Shown here: piece by piece, positions 18,631 to 27,229 of the stretch
Position numbering within the stretch: position 1 is the stretch's first letter
How the letters are laid out: each line of letters begins with the position of its first letter
DNA from: an uncultured Flavonifractor sp.
GTDB lineage: Bacteria; Bacillota; Clostridia; Oscillospirales; Oscillospiraceae
Direction of reading: 5' to 3'
NCBI GenBank assembly: GCA_947346365.1
Contig: CANAAV010000001.1
Span: 214,695 to 278,694, forward strand
Length of the DNA: 64,000 nt
Program-made: the position numbers and the translations under genes
The notes under the pieces: generated by a model
Database searches by the model: none
Told to the model about the DNA's origin: nothing
The model's input: the letters and a program-made list of their open reading frames with translations, nothing else

Positions 18631-19520
18631 TGATGGAAGGCTTGATTTTAAAGGCCCTCAGCGGCTTCTATTATGTGGACAGCGGAGACGCGCCCCTGGT
18701 CGCCTGCCGGGCCAGGGGACGTTTCCGCCACCAAAAAATCACCCCTCTGGTGGGAGACAGGGTAGCCTTTACCCGCCTAGAAGAAGGGACAGGGGTTTTA
18801 GACGAAATTCTTCCCAGGCGCAACCAGTTTTACCGTCCGGCGGTGGCCAACATTGACCAGATGGTAATTGTGGCCTCCGGCGCAGTGCCAGTGACAGACC
18901 CGTTTCTCATTGACCGGGTGGCGGCGATTGCGCAGAGCAGGAACTGCGGCTGTCTGCTTTGCCTCAACAAATGTGATTTAAACCGGGGAGAGGAGTTGTG
19001 CCGTATCTACCGTAAAGCGGGATTTGAAACCCTTCAGGTGAGCGCGGTGACAGGGGAGGGAATTGCTGATTTGGCCCAAGCCATTGCTGGAAAGGTATCA
19101 GCCTTTACAGGGAATTCCGGCGTAGGAAAGTCCAGCATTCTCAACGCGTTGGAGCCTGACTTTCAGCTTCAGGTGGGGGAGGTCTCCAGCAAGCTCAGCC
19201 GGGGACGGCATACCACCCGCCATGTGGAACTGTTCCGGCTGCAAAATGGAGCGGTTGTGGCGGATACGCCGGGCTTTTCCTCCTTTGAGGCGGATTTTAC
19301 GGAGGAAATGCGCCCTGAAGAGCTGGCCTATGCCTTTCAGGAGTTCCACCCTTATTTGGAGCAATGCCGCTTTATTGGCTGCGCACATATAAAGGAAAAA
19401 GGCTGCGCAGTGAGGAAGGCCGTCAAGGAAGGAAAAATTGCCCCGAGCCGCCACGCCAGCTATGTGAGGCTCTATGAGCAGGCCAGGTTAGTGTGTCCCT
19501 GGGAGCAGAAGGAGCACTGA
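18630..19520 (+). CDS. rsgA: Ribosome maturation GTPase RsgA
   Basis: 296 residues. Circularly permuted GTPase that checks late 30S assembly. An OB-fold N-terminus is followed by the G4 motif NKCDL before the P-loop GNSGVGKSS and DTPGF, the permuted order that defines the family, then a C-terminal zinc knuckle (CRFIGCAHIKEKGC). The start ATG 18630 shares its A with the prkC stop; ATG 18633 is equally possible. Confidence 0.95.
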   Translation: MMEGLILKALSGFYYVDSGDAPLVACRARGRFRHQKITPLVGDRVAFTRLEEGTGVLDEILPRRNQFYRPAVANIDQMVIVASGAVPVTDPFLIDRVAAIAQSRNCGCLLCLNKCDLNRGEELCRIYRKAGFETLQVSAVTGEGIADLAQAIAGKVSAFTGNSGVGKSSILNALEPDFQLQVGEVSSKLSRGRHTTRHVELFRLQNGAVVADTPGFSSFEADFTEEMRPEELAYAFQEFHPYLEQCRFIGCAHIKEKGCAVRKAVKEGKIAPSRHASYVRLYEQARLVCPWEQKEH

Positions 19521-19532
19521 TCCCGAAAAAGA

Positions 19533-19778
19533 ATGGAGACAAGTTTCCCGGCACCGCCGCCCGCGTATACTGGATTAGACCAGTTGCGAAGGGAGGCGGT
19601 GTTTTTGCCGCCGTATGTAAACGGAAGCACGCTGCGTACTGCGGCCCTGTGCATGGGAGGCCTTGCGGTTTTACTCCATCCGGTCAGTCTGGTAACGCTG
19701 GGGGTTGGAGTCTGGCTGGGATACCGGGGGCGGGAGTGGCTGCGTACAAATTTTAGTATAAGGGAGGCGGGAGAATGA
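19533..19778 (+). CDS. Small predicted membrane protein upstream of spoVM
   Basis: 81 residues with a central hydrophobic stretch (about 37-63) and a basic, RGREW-containing C-terminal side. No family recognised. It sits between rsgA and spoVM where Bacillus carries rpe and thiN, and its stop overlaps the spoVM start by four bases, so the two are probably translated together. Confidence 0.5.
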   Translation: METSFPAPPPAYTGLDQLRREAVFLPPYVNGSTLRTAALCMGGLAVLLHPVSLVTLGVGVWLGYRGREWLRTNFSIREAGE

Positions 19779-19846
19779 AGATTGTCGTCGTAAAATCACC
19801 GAAAGCCCTGCGGGGGCTGCTTCGGACGATATTCGGCCTGAAATAA
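19775..19846 (+). CDS. spoVM: Stage V sporulation protein SpoVM
   Basis: A 23-residue peptide, MKIVVVKSPKALRGLLRTIF plus GLK. It matches SpoVM, the amphipathic helix that recognises the curved forespore membrane and anchors SpoIVA. It keeps the lysine-proline pattern including Pro9, which is essential in Bacillus SpoVM. AGGGAGGCGG lies 4-14 bases upstream. Position downstream of prpC-prkC-rsgA is the same as in Bacillus, and its partners sipL and spoIVA follow within 4 kb. Confidence 0.85.
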   Translation: MKIVVVKSPKALRGLLRTIFGLK

Positions 19847-19934
19847 GGTATATGACTGGAGCCTTGTACATATATAGTTGTGTAGCATAATTGCAAACCG
19901 GGGCCTTGGGCGCCTGTACAAGGAGTGGAATATT

Positions 19935-21458
19935 ATGGAGCTGGAATTGGAACGCAAGCAGTTGAGCGGATATGAGCCTGTGTTAGAGACTACGCTCAGC
20001 CATGAAGAGACCATGGAGATGATCGTTCCCGACGCCTGTCCTGACATACTGCGTATCTGTGATACGGAGGGTACGGCCTGCCTGAAAAGCAAGGAGGCGC
20101 TGGAGGGCAGGGCTGAGGTTTTGGGGAATGTGAAGGCCACAGTACTCTATCTGCCCGACGGCGAGGAGGGGATGCGGCGGCTGGAGCTTACGCTGCCTTT
20201 CACCTGTGGGGCAGACTGTGCCGGCATAGATTCCCAGTGCGCAGTTGTCGCTGTACCCAGGACCGTGACGGCGGAGACCCGGAGCCTGAATCCCAGAAAA
20301 GTTTTGGTAAAGGTCAATCTGGCGGTTTCTATTCAGGTGTTCGCACCGGTTTACGGGATGGTATGCACCGGCGTGCCAAGTCCGGAGGAATATGGCATAC
20401 AGCAGCTGGTGGAGCGCTGTGATACCTGTGTAACAGCCTGTGTACAGGAAAAACCATTTACATTTACTGATGAGATATCTCTGCCTGGAAGTAGGCCGGA
20501 GGCTGAGGAGCTATTAAAGCATCGGATAGCCTTACGGTGCGGAGAGGCCAAGGTGATTGGCAGCAAGCTGATTTTTAAAGGGGAGGCCCAGCTCCAGGTG
20601 CTTTACCGGGCGGAAGGGGGCGTCCTGTGTCCTGCGGAGTTTGAACTGCCCTTTTCCCAGATTATGGAGGTTAATGGGGCGGGGGAGGAATCCACCTGCC
20701 AGGTGCAGGTGCTGCCTACGGGGACAGACTGTACGCTGGGCGGTGATGGACGGACGCTGAGCGTCTCCCTGGATCTGCTGGCTCAGGCGGTAGTGCGGGA
20801 AGAACGAAGCCTGGAGCTGCTCACAGACGTGTATTCCACCACATATGACCTGGCGGCGGATACGCAGAACCATATCCTGCATCACATGCTGGATTGGGGG
20901 CGGAAGGAACAGACGGTTCGTGAGATCCTAGAGGTAGGTGTACCCGCTCGGGAGGTCTGCGACGCTTATGTGACCATGGGCGGGACGGACCAGAGCAGGG
21001 AGGGAAACCGCCTGACACTGAGTACCCAGGCTAATGTGACGGTGATTTATCTGTCCGAAGAGGGAAGCCGCACCACTGTGACGAAGACTCTTCAGGCCAG
21101 CTGTGCTCTGGATGCCAGCGAGGAGGCGGAATGCGGCTGTATGTGCTCCTGCCCGGCGCCGGTATTCGCCACGCCTACCTCGGGGGGACTTGAGGTGCGT
21201 TTCCAAGTGGATTTCCAATACACCGTGCAGGAGAGCCGAAAGGTGCTGGGCGTTTCAGCCCTGCGCATGGACGAAACCACCCCCAGGGATACCTCGGACC
21301 AGCCATCCATAGTTTTGAGAATGGTAGGCAGCGAGGAGCGGCTTTGGGACATTGCCAAAGCCTACGCCACCACGCAGCGGGATATTATGCAGGCCAACGG
21401 ACTGGAGGAGGAGACCGTCCCCGGTGGACAGCTGTTGTTAATTCCCAAGAAAAGGTAG
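19935..21458 (+). CDS. sipL: SipL-like spore coat morphogenetic protein (SPOCS + LysM)
   Basis: 507 residues. N-terminal and central SPOCS/DUF3794 domains (VPDACPDILRICDTEG near residues 30-45 is typical) are followed by a C-terminal LysM domain (about 458-505, MVGSEERLWDIAKAY). The layout matches SipL of Clostridioides difficile, which binds SpoIVA through its LysM domain and is the functional counterpart of Bacillus SpoVID. Start ATG 19935 was chosen because AAGGAG (19919-19924) precedes it. Lying 90 bases after spoVM and 2 kb before spoIVA strengthens the assignment. Confidence 0.88.
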   Translation: MELELERKQLSGYEPVLETTLSHEETMEMIVPDACPDILRICDTEGTACLKSKEALEGRAEVLGNVKATVLYLPDGEEGMRRLELTLPFTCGADCAGIDSQCAVVAVPRTVTAETRSLNPRKVLVKVNLAVSIQVFAPVYGMVCTGVPSPEEYGIQQLVERCDTCVTACVQEKPFTFTDEISLPGSRPEAEELLKHRIALRCGEAKVIGSKLIFKGEAQLQVLYRAEGGVLCPAEFELPFSQIMEVNGAGEESTCQVQVLPTGTDCTLGGDGRTLSVSLDLLAQAVVREERSLELLTDVYSTTYDLAADTQNHILHHMLDWGRKEQTVREILEVGVPAREVCDAYVTMGGTDQSREGNRLTLSTQANVTVIYLSEEGSRTTVTKTLQASCALDASEEAECGCMCSCPAPVFATPTSGGLEVRFQVDFQYTVQESRKVLGVSALRMDETTPRDTSDQPSIVLRMVGSEERLWDIAKAYATTQRDIMQANGLEEETVPGGQLLLIPKKR

Positions 21459-21521
21459 GAGACACCCCAACTCAGCGCGCCTTACAAAAACGGCGCGCCG
21501 GGTTTCGCGTAGAAGTCAAGA

Positions 21522-21587
21522 CCACCCGTATAACGGGTGGCTTGCACGGCCCCTATAAGGGGCTTTTACTGGCAAAGCCTAAAGGCT
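21522..21587. repeat. Cluster of three short palindromes (REP/IS605-end-like)
   Basis: Three hairpins in a row: CCACCCGT-ATA-ACGGGTGG (21522-21540), GCCCCT-ATA-AGGGGC (21549-21563) and AGCCT-AA-AGGCT (21576-21587). Spacing and style resemble the terminal hairpins of IS200/IS605 elements or REP units. No transposase gene is adjacent, so this may be a remnant or a non-autonomous unit. Confidence 0.5.
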
Positions 21588-21604
21588 CCTGAATTTTATT
21601 TCTA

Positions 21605-21655
21605 CTGCATCTGTGCCCTGCTGCCGATTTAATCGGCGGCGGGGTGCAGTTTTTT
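21605..21655 (+). terminator. Rho-independent terminator after sipL
   Basis: A long stem around GCTGCCGAT/ATCGGCGGC, closed by CTGCA/TGCAG, is followed by TTTTTT (21650-21655). It ends the prpC-to-sipL transcription unit. Confidence 0.8.
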
Positions 21656-21802
21656 CGTCTCGTCGAGACTTTTTTCCATTCAAATCGCCTCTTTAGCTCT
21701 TAATCCCTATATTTATGCCTATACTCAACTATATTACTTTCTTTACATCCTTTTCCTATCCTTTTTCTCCGCATGGGCATAGCCCGTGGTCTTCTTCTTC
21801 AC

Positions 21803-21836
21803 AATAAAAATACCGGACGCCGCAAAAGCGGCGCCC
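21803..21836 (-). terminator. Rho-independent terminator of the fatty acid transporter gene
   Basis: On the minus strand GGCGCCGC-TTTT-GCGGCGTCC (21815-21835) is followed by GGTATTTTTATT. Between this and 21656 the plus strand holds only an AT-rich stretch with no supported gene. Confidence 0.7.
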
Positions 21837-21873
21837 AGTACCTGCGTGTCGAAAAAGAGAAGCGGGTTTGGGT

Positions 21874-23274
21874 TTACCCGGGGAAGAAGAGGCCCCAGCC
21901 CAAGAAGCCCAGGCAGGCCACTACGCCGGTGAAGATCAGCACAACCACCAGATAACCCATGATATCTTTGGCCTTCAGACCAGCCACGCCCAGAGCGGGC
22001 AGGGCCCAGAAGGGCTGAATCATGTTGGTCCACTGGTCGCCCCAGGCGATGGCCATAGCGGCGCGGCCGGGCTCTACGCCCAGCTCGGCGGCGGCGGGCA
22101 TCACGATGGGGCCTTGCACGGCCCACTGGCCGCCGCCGGAGGGCACGAAGAAGTTAACGATACCGGCGGACAGGAAGGTCCATACAGGGAAAGTGACCGT
22201 GTTGGAGATGGACACGAAGAATTTAGAGATGACACCCGCCAGGGAGACGCCGTTCTCGTTGGCAACCACCATCATGCCCATAATGCCGGCATAGAAGGGG
22301 AACTGGAGCAGGATGCCCGCAGCGCCGCCGGCGGCCTCGCCGATGGCGTCCACGTAGCGGCGCAGGTCGCCGTGGAGCAGCAGGCCCAGGAACAGGAAGA
22401 TGAAGTTGACGATGTTCAGGTTCAGGTTGTTGACAACACTGAAGAAGGGGTTGACGGGAGTTTCAGCCTTGAGACCGGCCACGATTACAGTGTAGAAGTA
22501 ATAAATGATGTAACCAAAACCGGCTACCAGGATGATGATCCAAAGGATGCGGCTGTGTTCCATCTTCTCGGCGGGAGTCTCAACAGTGTACTCCTTCTCC
22601 GGGGGATCCACCAGCAGGGCGGGGTCTACGCAGATGGTGTGATCTTTATCAGGGTGCATGGCGTACTCCACCAGGGGCATAGCTACCAGGATCACCAGGC
22701 ACATGACCAGGTTCATGGGATGGAAAATGGTCAGCATGGTGCCGGCCTGATAGGTGGTCTCGCCGATGGTGTAGCCCTGGCCCAGGGTCAGGGGAACGGA
22801 GCCGGACAGGCCGGCGTGCCACACCACGAAGCCGGAATAGGCGGCGGCAATCAGCAGGCGGTAGTCCACGGTGGGTACGCGGCGGGCCACGGCCTTGGCC
22901 AGCAGAGCGCCGGCAATGAGGCCGAAGCCCCAGTTGAGCCAGCAGCAGATGGTGGACACAAAAGCGGTGACAAAAATGGCGCTGAAATTATTTTTTGCCA
23001 GACCGGCCACAGAGTTCAGCGCCCGCTTGAATACAGGGGCAGAAGCCATGGCGGAGCCCAGCACCAGCACCAGGGCCATCTGCATGGAGAAGGCCAGCAG
23101 GTTCCAGAAGCCGGAGGTATTGCCCCAGGCGGCCAGAATCTCAATGGGACCCATTGCGGTGGCGAGCATAGCGGCAATATACACCACAATGCTCAGGATG
23201 ATGGCGAACAGGAACGGATCCGGCAGCCATCGGTTGACTACGTTAACGCAGCCGTTGGTGAACTTTTTGAACAA
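21874..23274 (-). CDS. atoE: Short-chain fatty acid transporter (AtoE family)
   Basis: 466 residues, about twelve hydrophobic helices, matching the AtoE/SCFA transporter family (RWLPDPFLFAIILS near the start, PSGGGQWAVQGPIVMPAA near residue 390). Likely carries butyrate, acetoacetate or similar acids across the membrane. Start taken as TTG 23274 (MFKKFTNG) because AAAGGAGGG lies 6 bases upstream; an ATG 31 codons earlier falls in the promoter. It sits alone, opposite in direction to the flanking spore genes. Confidence 0.88.
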   Translation of the reverse strand: MFKKFTNGCVNVVNRWLPDPFLFAIILSIVVYIAAMLATAMGPIEILAAWGNTSGFWNLLAFSMQMALVLVLGSAMASAPVFKRALNSVAGLAKNNFSAIFVTAFVSTICCWLNWGFGLIAGALLAKAVARRVPTVDYRLLIAAAYSGFVVWHAGLSGSVPLTLGQGYTIGETTYQAGTMLTIFHPMNLVMCLVILVAMPLVEYAMHPDKDHTICVDPALLVDPPEKEYTVETPAEKMEHSRILWIIILVAGFGYIIYYFYTVIVAGLKAETPVNPFFSVVNNLNLNIVNFIFLFLGLLLHGDLRRYVDAIGEAAGGAAGILLQFPFYAGIMGMMVVANENGVSLAGVISKFFVSISNTVTFPVWTFLSAGIVNFFVPSGGGQWAVQGPIVMPAAAELGVEPGRAAMAIAWGDQWTNMIQPFWALPALGVAGLKAKDIMGYLVVVLIFTGVVACLGFLGWGLFFPG

Positions 23275-23297
23275 AATGTTTCCCTCCTTTTGTTCTG

Positions 23298-23319
23298 TTG
23301 TCCGGCGCCCGCCGGACAA
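23298..23319 (-). promoter_or_regulatory. 5'-leader hairpin of the transporter gene
   Basis: TTGTCCGGC-GGGC-GCCGGACAA, a perfect 9-bp stem, ends just before the ribosome site on the minus strand. It could stabilise the mRNA or bind a regulator. Confidence 0.45.
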
Positions 23320-23338
23320 GAAAACGACACACAACGTA

Positions 23339-23367
23339 ATAATAAAAGCGTGCAGTTCATTTGTCAA
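23339..23367 (-). promoter_or_regulatory. SigA-type promoter of the transporter gene
   Basis: On the minus strand TTGACA (23367-23362), a 17-bp spacer and TATTAT (23344-23339). The stretch beyond it, 23368-23575, is AT-rich and contains no gene that can be supported. Confidence 0.7.
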
Positions 23368-23575
23368 TATTTTTCACAGCGATGCGTTAAAATTTTACAG
23401 CGGTTTAGCAAAAAAAAGAGCAGAAAAAACCATAAGATTTTTTAACAAATAGGTTTTTGAAATAGAAAATTTGATCGATTTTAGACATAAAATAGATCAA
23501 TATGTCAAAAATACGCAATTTTAGCCCCGGAAGGATTCGGCTCCATTGCGGCAGAGGCGTCCGGAGGGCTTTCAG

Positions 23576-23604
23576 GCATAATCCACGGCTTATCCCCATA
23601 GGTA
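23576..23604 (+). promoter_or_regulatory. Probable SigE promoter of spoIVA
   Basis: GCATAAT (23576-23582) and CATAGGTA (23597-23604), spaced by 14 bases, resemble the mother-cell SigE pattern (roughly KMATATT and CATACANT). SigE transcription of spoIVA is known in Bacillus. Confidence 0.5.
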
Positions 23605-23649
23605 TGTAGAGAAATTGAGCGGCTCGTGGGGCCGGAGGAGGAGTTATCA

Positions 23650-25128
23650 TTGGAAGAACGCAAAATTTACGAGGACATCGCCCTGCGTACCGAGGGGGAT
23701 ATTTACATTGGAGTGGTAGGACCGGTACGGACGGGGAAATCTACCTTCATTAAACGTTTTATGGAGACCATGGTGATCCCCAATATTGATAATGTCTACC
23801 GCCGGGAGCGGGCCCGCGATGAGCTGCCCCAGAGCGGTTCGGGACGCACCATCATGACCGCCGAGCCTAAATTCGTCCCTGAGGAGGCCGTAGAGGTCAC
23901 CATGGAGAACGGAGCGGCGTTCTCCGTCCGGCTGATCGACTGTGTGGGCTACTTAGTGCCCAGCGCGGCGGGGGCCATGGAGGACGACAGCCCCCGTATG
24001 GTTACAACGCCGTGGTTTGACTATGAAATTCCCATGACGGAAGCGGCTGAAATCGGCACCCGAAAGGTGATTGCCGAGCACTCCACCATTGGAATCGTGG
24101 TCACAACGGACGGAACGATTACCGACATCCCCAGAGAGGACTATCTGGAGGCGGAGGAACGGGTGATCTCCGAGCTCAAGGAGCTGGGAAAGCCTTTTTT
24201 GGTCGTGCTCAATTCCGCTTACCCGTCCTCCGACCGGGCCCAGGCCATCCGGGCGGACATTGCCGCCCGCTACGACGTGACTGCGGTATGCGCCGACTGC
24301 CTGGAGCTGGACGAGCGCTCGGTATCCGAGATTATCCGGGGGGTGCTCTATGAGTTCCCGGTGAAGGAGCTGGACCTGTTCCTGCCGCCCTGGGTGGACG
24401 CCCTGCCCTATGACCATCCGATTAAAAGCGGCCTGTACGCCGCAATCCGCGAGGGCTGCGGCGGGCTGCGCCGCATTCGGGACGTAGAGGCGGCAGTAGC
24501 GGCGGTAGGCGCCTGCGACACGGTGAGCAGCGCCCGCATCAGCTCCATCAGCCTGGGAACCGGGCTGGCTGCCGCCCAGCTGGATCTGCCCCGGAGCCTG
24601 TTTTACGAGACATTGTCCCAGCAGTCCGGATTTACCATCCATGACGACGGAGATCTGATGGGGCTTCTGTCGGAGCTGTCTCTGGTAAAGTGCGAGTATG
24701 ACAAGGTGGCTGGAGCCCTGGAGGAGGTCAAAGAGAGCGGCTACGGCATTGTGGTGCCCAGTACCGACGAGCTGGTGCTGGAGGAGCCGGAGATTGTCAA
24801 ACAGGGAGGGCGCTACGGCGTGCGGCTGAAAGCCAGCGCTCCCAGCATCCATATGATCCGCGCGGATATTGAGACGGAGGTCTCTCCCATCGTGGGCAAT
24901 GAAAAGCAGTCGGAGGAGATGGTGAACTACCTGCTCCAGGAGTTCGAGGGGGATACGAAAGCTATCTGGCAGTCCAATATCTTTGGAAAGTCCTTCCACG
25001 ACCTGGTCAGCGAGGATTTGAACACTAAGCTCAAGCGAATGCCCGACGACGCCCGGGCAAAGCTCCAGGAGACCCTTCAGCGCATTATTAACGAGGGCTC
25101 CGGCGGGCTGATCTGCATTATTTTGTAA
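23650..25128 (+). CDS. spoIVA: Stage IV sporulation protein A (coat ATPase)
   Basis: 492 residues, exactly the length of Bacillus SpoIVA. It hydrolyses ATP to polymerise into the basement layer of the spore coat, anchored by SpoVM and bound by SipL. The Walker A motif GPVRTGKST has its lysine at residue 30, as in Bacillus, if translation starts at TTG 23650. That start is supported by GGAGGAGGAG (23634-23643), 6 bases upstream. The frame's earlier start at 23626 has no ribosome site. Confidence 0.96.
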   Translation: MEERKIYEDIALRTEGDIYIGVVGPVRTGKSTFIKRFMETMVIPNIDNVYRRERARDELPQSGSGRTIMTAEPKFVPEEAVEVTMENGAAFSVRLIDCVGYLVPSAAGAMEDDSPRMVTTPWFDYEIPMTEAAEIGTRKVIAEHSTIGIVVTTDGTITDIPREDYLEAEERVISELKELGKPFLVVLNSAYPSSDRAQAIRADIAARYDVTAVCADCLELDERSVSEIIRGVLYEFPVKELDLFLPPWVDALPYDHPIKSGLYAAIREGCGGLRRIRDVEAAVAAVGACDTVSSARISSISLGTGLAAAQLDLPRSLFYETLSQQSGFTIHDDGDLMGLLSELSLVKCEYDKVAGALEEVKESGYGIVVPSTDELVLEEPEIVKQGGRYGVRLKASAPSIHMIRADIETEVSPIVGNEKQSEEMVNYLLQEFEGDTKAIWQSNIFGKSFHDLVSEDLNTKLKRMPDDARAKLQETLQRIINEGSGGLICIIL

Positions 25129-25131
25129 GGT

Positions 25132-25182
25132 AAAAAGGGACTGGGACCTTCCGCGGGCGGCGGCGGGCCCCAGTCCCTTTTA
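25132..25182. terminator. Bidirectional terminator between spoIVA and crp-like gene
   Basis: AAAGGGACTGGG (25134-25145) pairs perfectly with CCCAGTCCCTTT (25169-25180), with T or A runs on both outer sides. It serves both convergent genes. Confidence 0.85.
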
Positions 25183-25199
25183 GGTCGGGAAAAGACGGT

Positions 25200-25844
25200 C
25201 TATGCCTCTGGTTTTGCCAAGAGCTGCTCCAGAGCCCTGCGGTTTTGCACTGTCAGGCTCCGGTAGCCGGTTTTAATCCAGCCCTTGCGGTCAAACTCTC
25301 CCAGCACCCGGCTGACGGTCACCCGGCTTACCCCTACGGTAGAACCGATTTCCTCATGGGTGCAGCGCAGCGCACCGGAAGGGGTGGGGGAGAGGGAGAG
25401 CAGATGCCGGGCAATGCGCTTGTCCGCCTGAAGAAAGGCCCCGTCCACATGGACAGACAGCAGCCGCACCGTCCGGGCCAGATATTCCAGCATGGACACC
25501 GCCAAGCCGGGATGCCGGGCGAATACATCTTCCAGCCGGGGCCGGTCTACTGTCACCAGGGCGCAGGGCGTCACCGCAACTGCCGAGGAGACGCGCGGCT
25601 GCCGGTCAAAAAAAGCGGCTTCACCGATCAGGTCCCCGTCGTGATGGAGGGTGAGCGTGCGCTCATCCCCTCCGGGGGAGCTGATGAAGCATTTGACCGT
25701 GCCGGAGAGGATATAATAAAATTCCTCCGCCCTGGTTTCCTGAAGGTAGATTAGCTGACCGGAAGCATACTGCCGCGGCGCACGGCCTTCCGCCAGGGGA
25801 GCCCAGCGGTCGGGCGGCGGAATGGGGGGGTGTGGTCTGACCAT
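25200..25844 (-). CDS. Crp/Fnr family transcriptional regulator
   Basis: 214 residues. An N-terminal cyclic-nucleotide-binding-like beta barrel (about 20-130; GDLIGEAAFFD is typical) is joined by a long helix to a C-terminal winged HTH (VGVSRVTVSRVLGEF). No cysteine set for an Fnr-type iron-sulfur cluster is seen, so the effector is unknown. Start ATG 25844 was chosen because GGGAGGA lies 7 bases upstream. It is divergent from leuCDB; TTCTCGAGAA at 25865-25874 lies in the shared upstream region and may be an operator. Confidence 0.85.
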   Translation of the reverse strand: MVRPHPPIPPPDRWAPLAEGRAPRQYASGQLIYLQETRAEEFYYILSGTVKCFISSPGGDERTLTLHHDGDLIGEAAFFDRQPRVSSAVAVTPCALVTVDRPRLEDVFARHPGLAVSMLEYLARTVRLLSVHVDGAFLQADKRIARHLLSLSPTPSGALRCTHEEIGSTVGVSRVTVSRVLGEFDRKGWIKTGYRSLTVQNRRALEQLLAKPEA

Positions 25845-25888
25845 AGCGTGTTCCTCCCAGTTCATTCTCGAGAAAAATTGTAACACAC

Positions 25889-25917
25889 TTAACATTCTCT
25901 CCGCAAGGGGGTATGGT
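25889..25917 (+). promoter_or_regulatory. Promoter of leuCDB
   Basis: TTAACA (25889-25894), a 17-bp spacer and TATGGT (25912-25917). It lies in the intergenic space shared with the divergent Crp/Fnr-type regulator. Confidence 0.55.
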
Positions 25918-25954
25918 ATGCTCAGAGCAATCTATTTGAAGGAGGGGTCTCCAA

Positions 25955-27214
25955 ATGGGAATGACCATGACCCAAAAGATCCTGGCCAGACATGCCGGAC
26001 TGGACTGGGTGGTCCCCGGACAGCTGGTAGAGGGGAAGCTGGACCTGGTGCTGGGCAACGATATCACCACCCCGGTGGCCATTGCGGAGTTCAACAAGGC
26101 GGGCCTGACCCAAGTGTTTGACCGGGAAAAAATTGCCCTGGTGCTGGATCACTATACTCCCTGCAAGGACATTAAGGCCGCGCAGCTGTGCGCCGCGGTG
26201 CGGGAGTTTGCCAAGAAATTTTCCATCACCCATTTTTACGACGTGGGATGCATGGGGGTGGAGCACGCCCTCCTGCCGGAGCAGGGGCTGACCGCCCCCG
26301 GCGAGTGCATGATCGGCGCGGATTCCCACACCTGTACCTACGGTGCGGTCAATATGTTCTCCACCGGCGTAGGCTCTACCGATATGGCGGCGGGTATGGC
26401 GACGGGGCTGGCCTGGTTCCGCATCCCGGCGGCGATCAAGGTGACATTGAAAGGGAAACTCCAGCCCTATGTATCCGGCAAGGACGTCATTTTGCACCTG
26501 ATCGGAACCATCGGCGTGGACGGGGCGCTGTACAAGTCCCTGGAATTTGCCGGACAGGGCGTATCCGCCCTATCGATGGACGACCGTTTTACTATTGCCA
26601 ACATGGCAATCGAGGCGGGGGCCAAAAACGGCATTTTCCCCGTAGATGATAAGACCCGCTCCTACCTGGAGGGGCGCGTTTCCCGCGCGTGGGAGGCGGT
26701 GGAGCCGGACCCGGACGCGGAATACGAACGGGAGGTGGTCATTGACCTGGACCGGCTTGAGCCCACCGTGGCCCTGCCCCACCTGCCCTCCAATACCCGC
26801 GCAGTGGGGCAGGCGGCAGGCGTGCATATCGACCAAGTGGTAATCGGCTCCTGCACCAACGGACGCTTGGACGACCTGCGGCAGGCTGCGGCGGTGCTCA
26901 AGGACAGAAAGGTAGCCTCCGGCGTGCGCTGTATCGTGATTCCCGCCACCCAGCAGATTACCCTGAAGGCTATGGAGGAAGGACTGATCCAGACCTTCAT
27001 TGAGGCGGGCTGCGCCGTGTCCACGCCCACCTGCGGTCCCTGCCTGGGCGGGCATATGGGCGTACTCTCCGATGGGGAGCGGGCTATTTCCACCACCAAC
27101 CGCAATTTTGTGGGCCGTATGGGCCCCGTCAGCTCTGAGATTATCCTCGCCAATCCAGCGGTAGCCGCCGCGTCCGCCGTGGCAGGCTGTGTGGCCGATC
27201 CCCGCAAGCTGTAA
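25955..27214 (+). CDS. leuC: 3-isopropylmalate dehydratase large subunit
   Basis: 419 residues, aconitase superfamily. With LeuD it isomerises 2- to 3-isopropylmalate in leucine synthesis. The 4Fe-4S ligands are in [12 protein letters not shown] and [22 protein letters not shown] is the substrate-binding block. The length is that of the short, LeuD-separate bacterial/archaeal type. GGAGGGG precedes the ATG. No leuA is present in the window. Confidence 0.96.
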   Translation: MGMTMTQKILARHAGLDWVVPGQLVEGKLDLVLGNDITTPVAIAEFNKAGLTQVFDREKIALVLDHYTPCKDIKAAQLCAAVREFAKKFSITHFYDVGCMGVEHALLPEQGLTAPGECMIGADSHTCTYGAVNMFSTGVGSTDMAAGMATGLAWFRIPAAIKVTLKGKLQPYVSGKDVILHLIGTIGVDGALYKSLEFAGQGVSALSMDDRFTIANMAIEAGAKNGIFPVDDKTRSYLEGRVSRAWEAVEPDPDAEYEREVVIDLDRLEPTVALPHLPSNTRAVGQAAGVHIDQVVIGSCTNGRLDDLRQAAAVLKDRKVASGVRCIVIPATQQITLKAMEEGLIQTFIEAGCAVSTPTCGPCLGGHMGVLSDGERAISTTNRNFVGRMGPVSSEIILANPAVAAASAVAGCVADPRKL

Positions 27215-27229
27215 TGGAGGTATGAGAAG

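Noticed and set aside
19866-19893. Possible SigE promoter ahead of sipL
   Set aside because: CATAATT resembles a -10 but no acceptable -35 lies at 13-15 bases; left out of the features.
21868-23445. 525-codon open frame on the plus strand
   Set aside because: It is antisense to the AtoE gene, with a His/Gly/Gln-rich composition and no motif; the minus-strand protein is a clear transporter.
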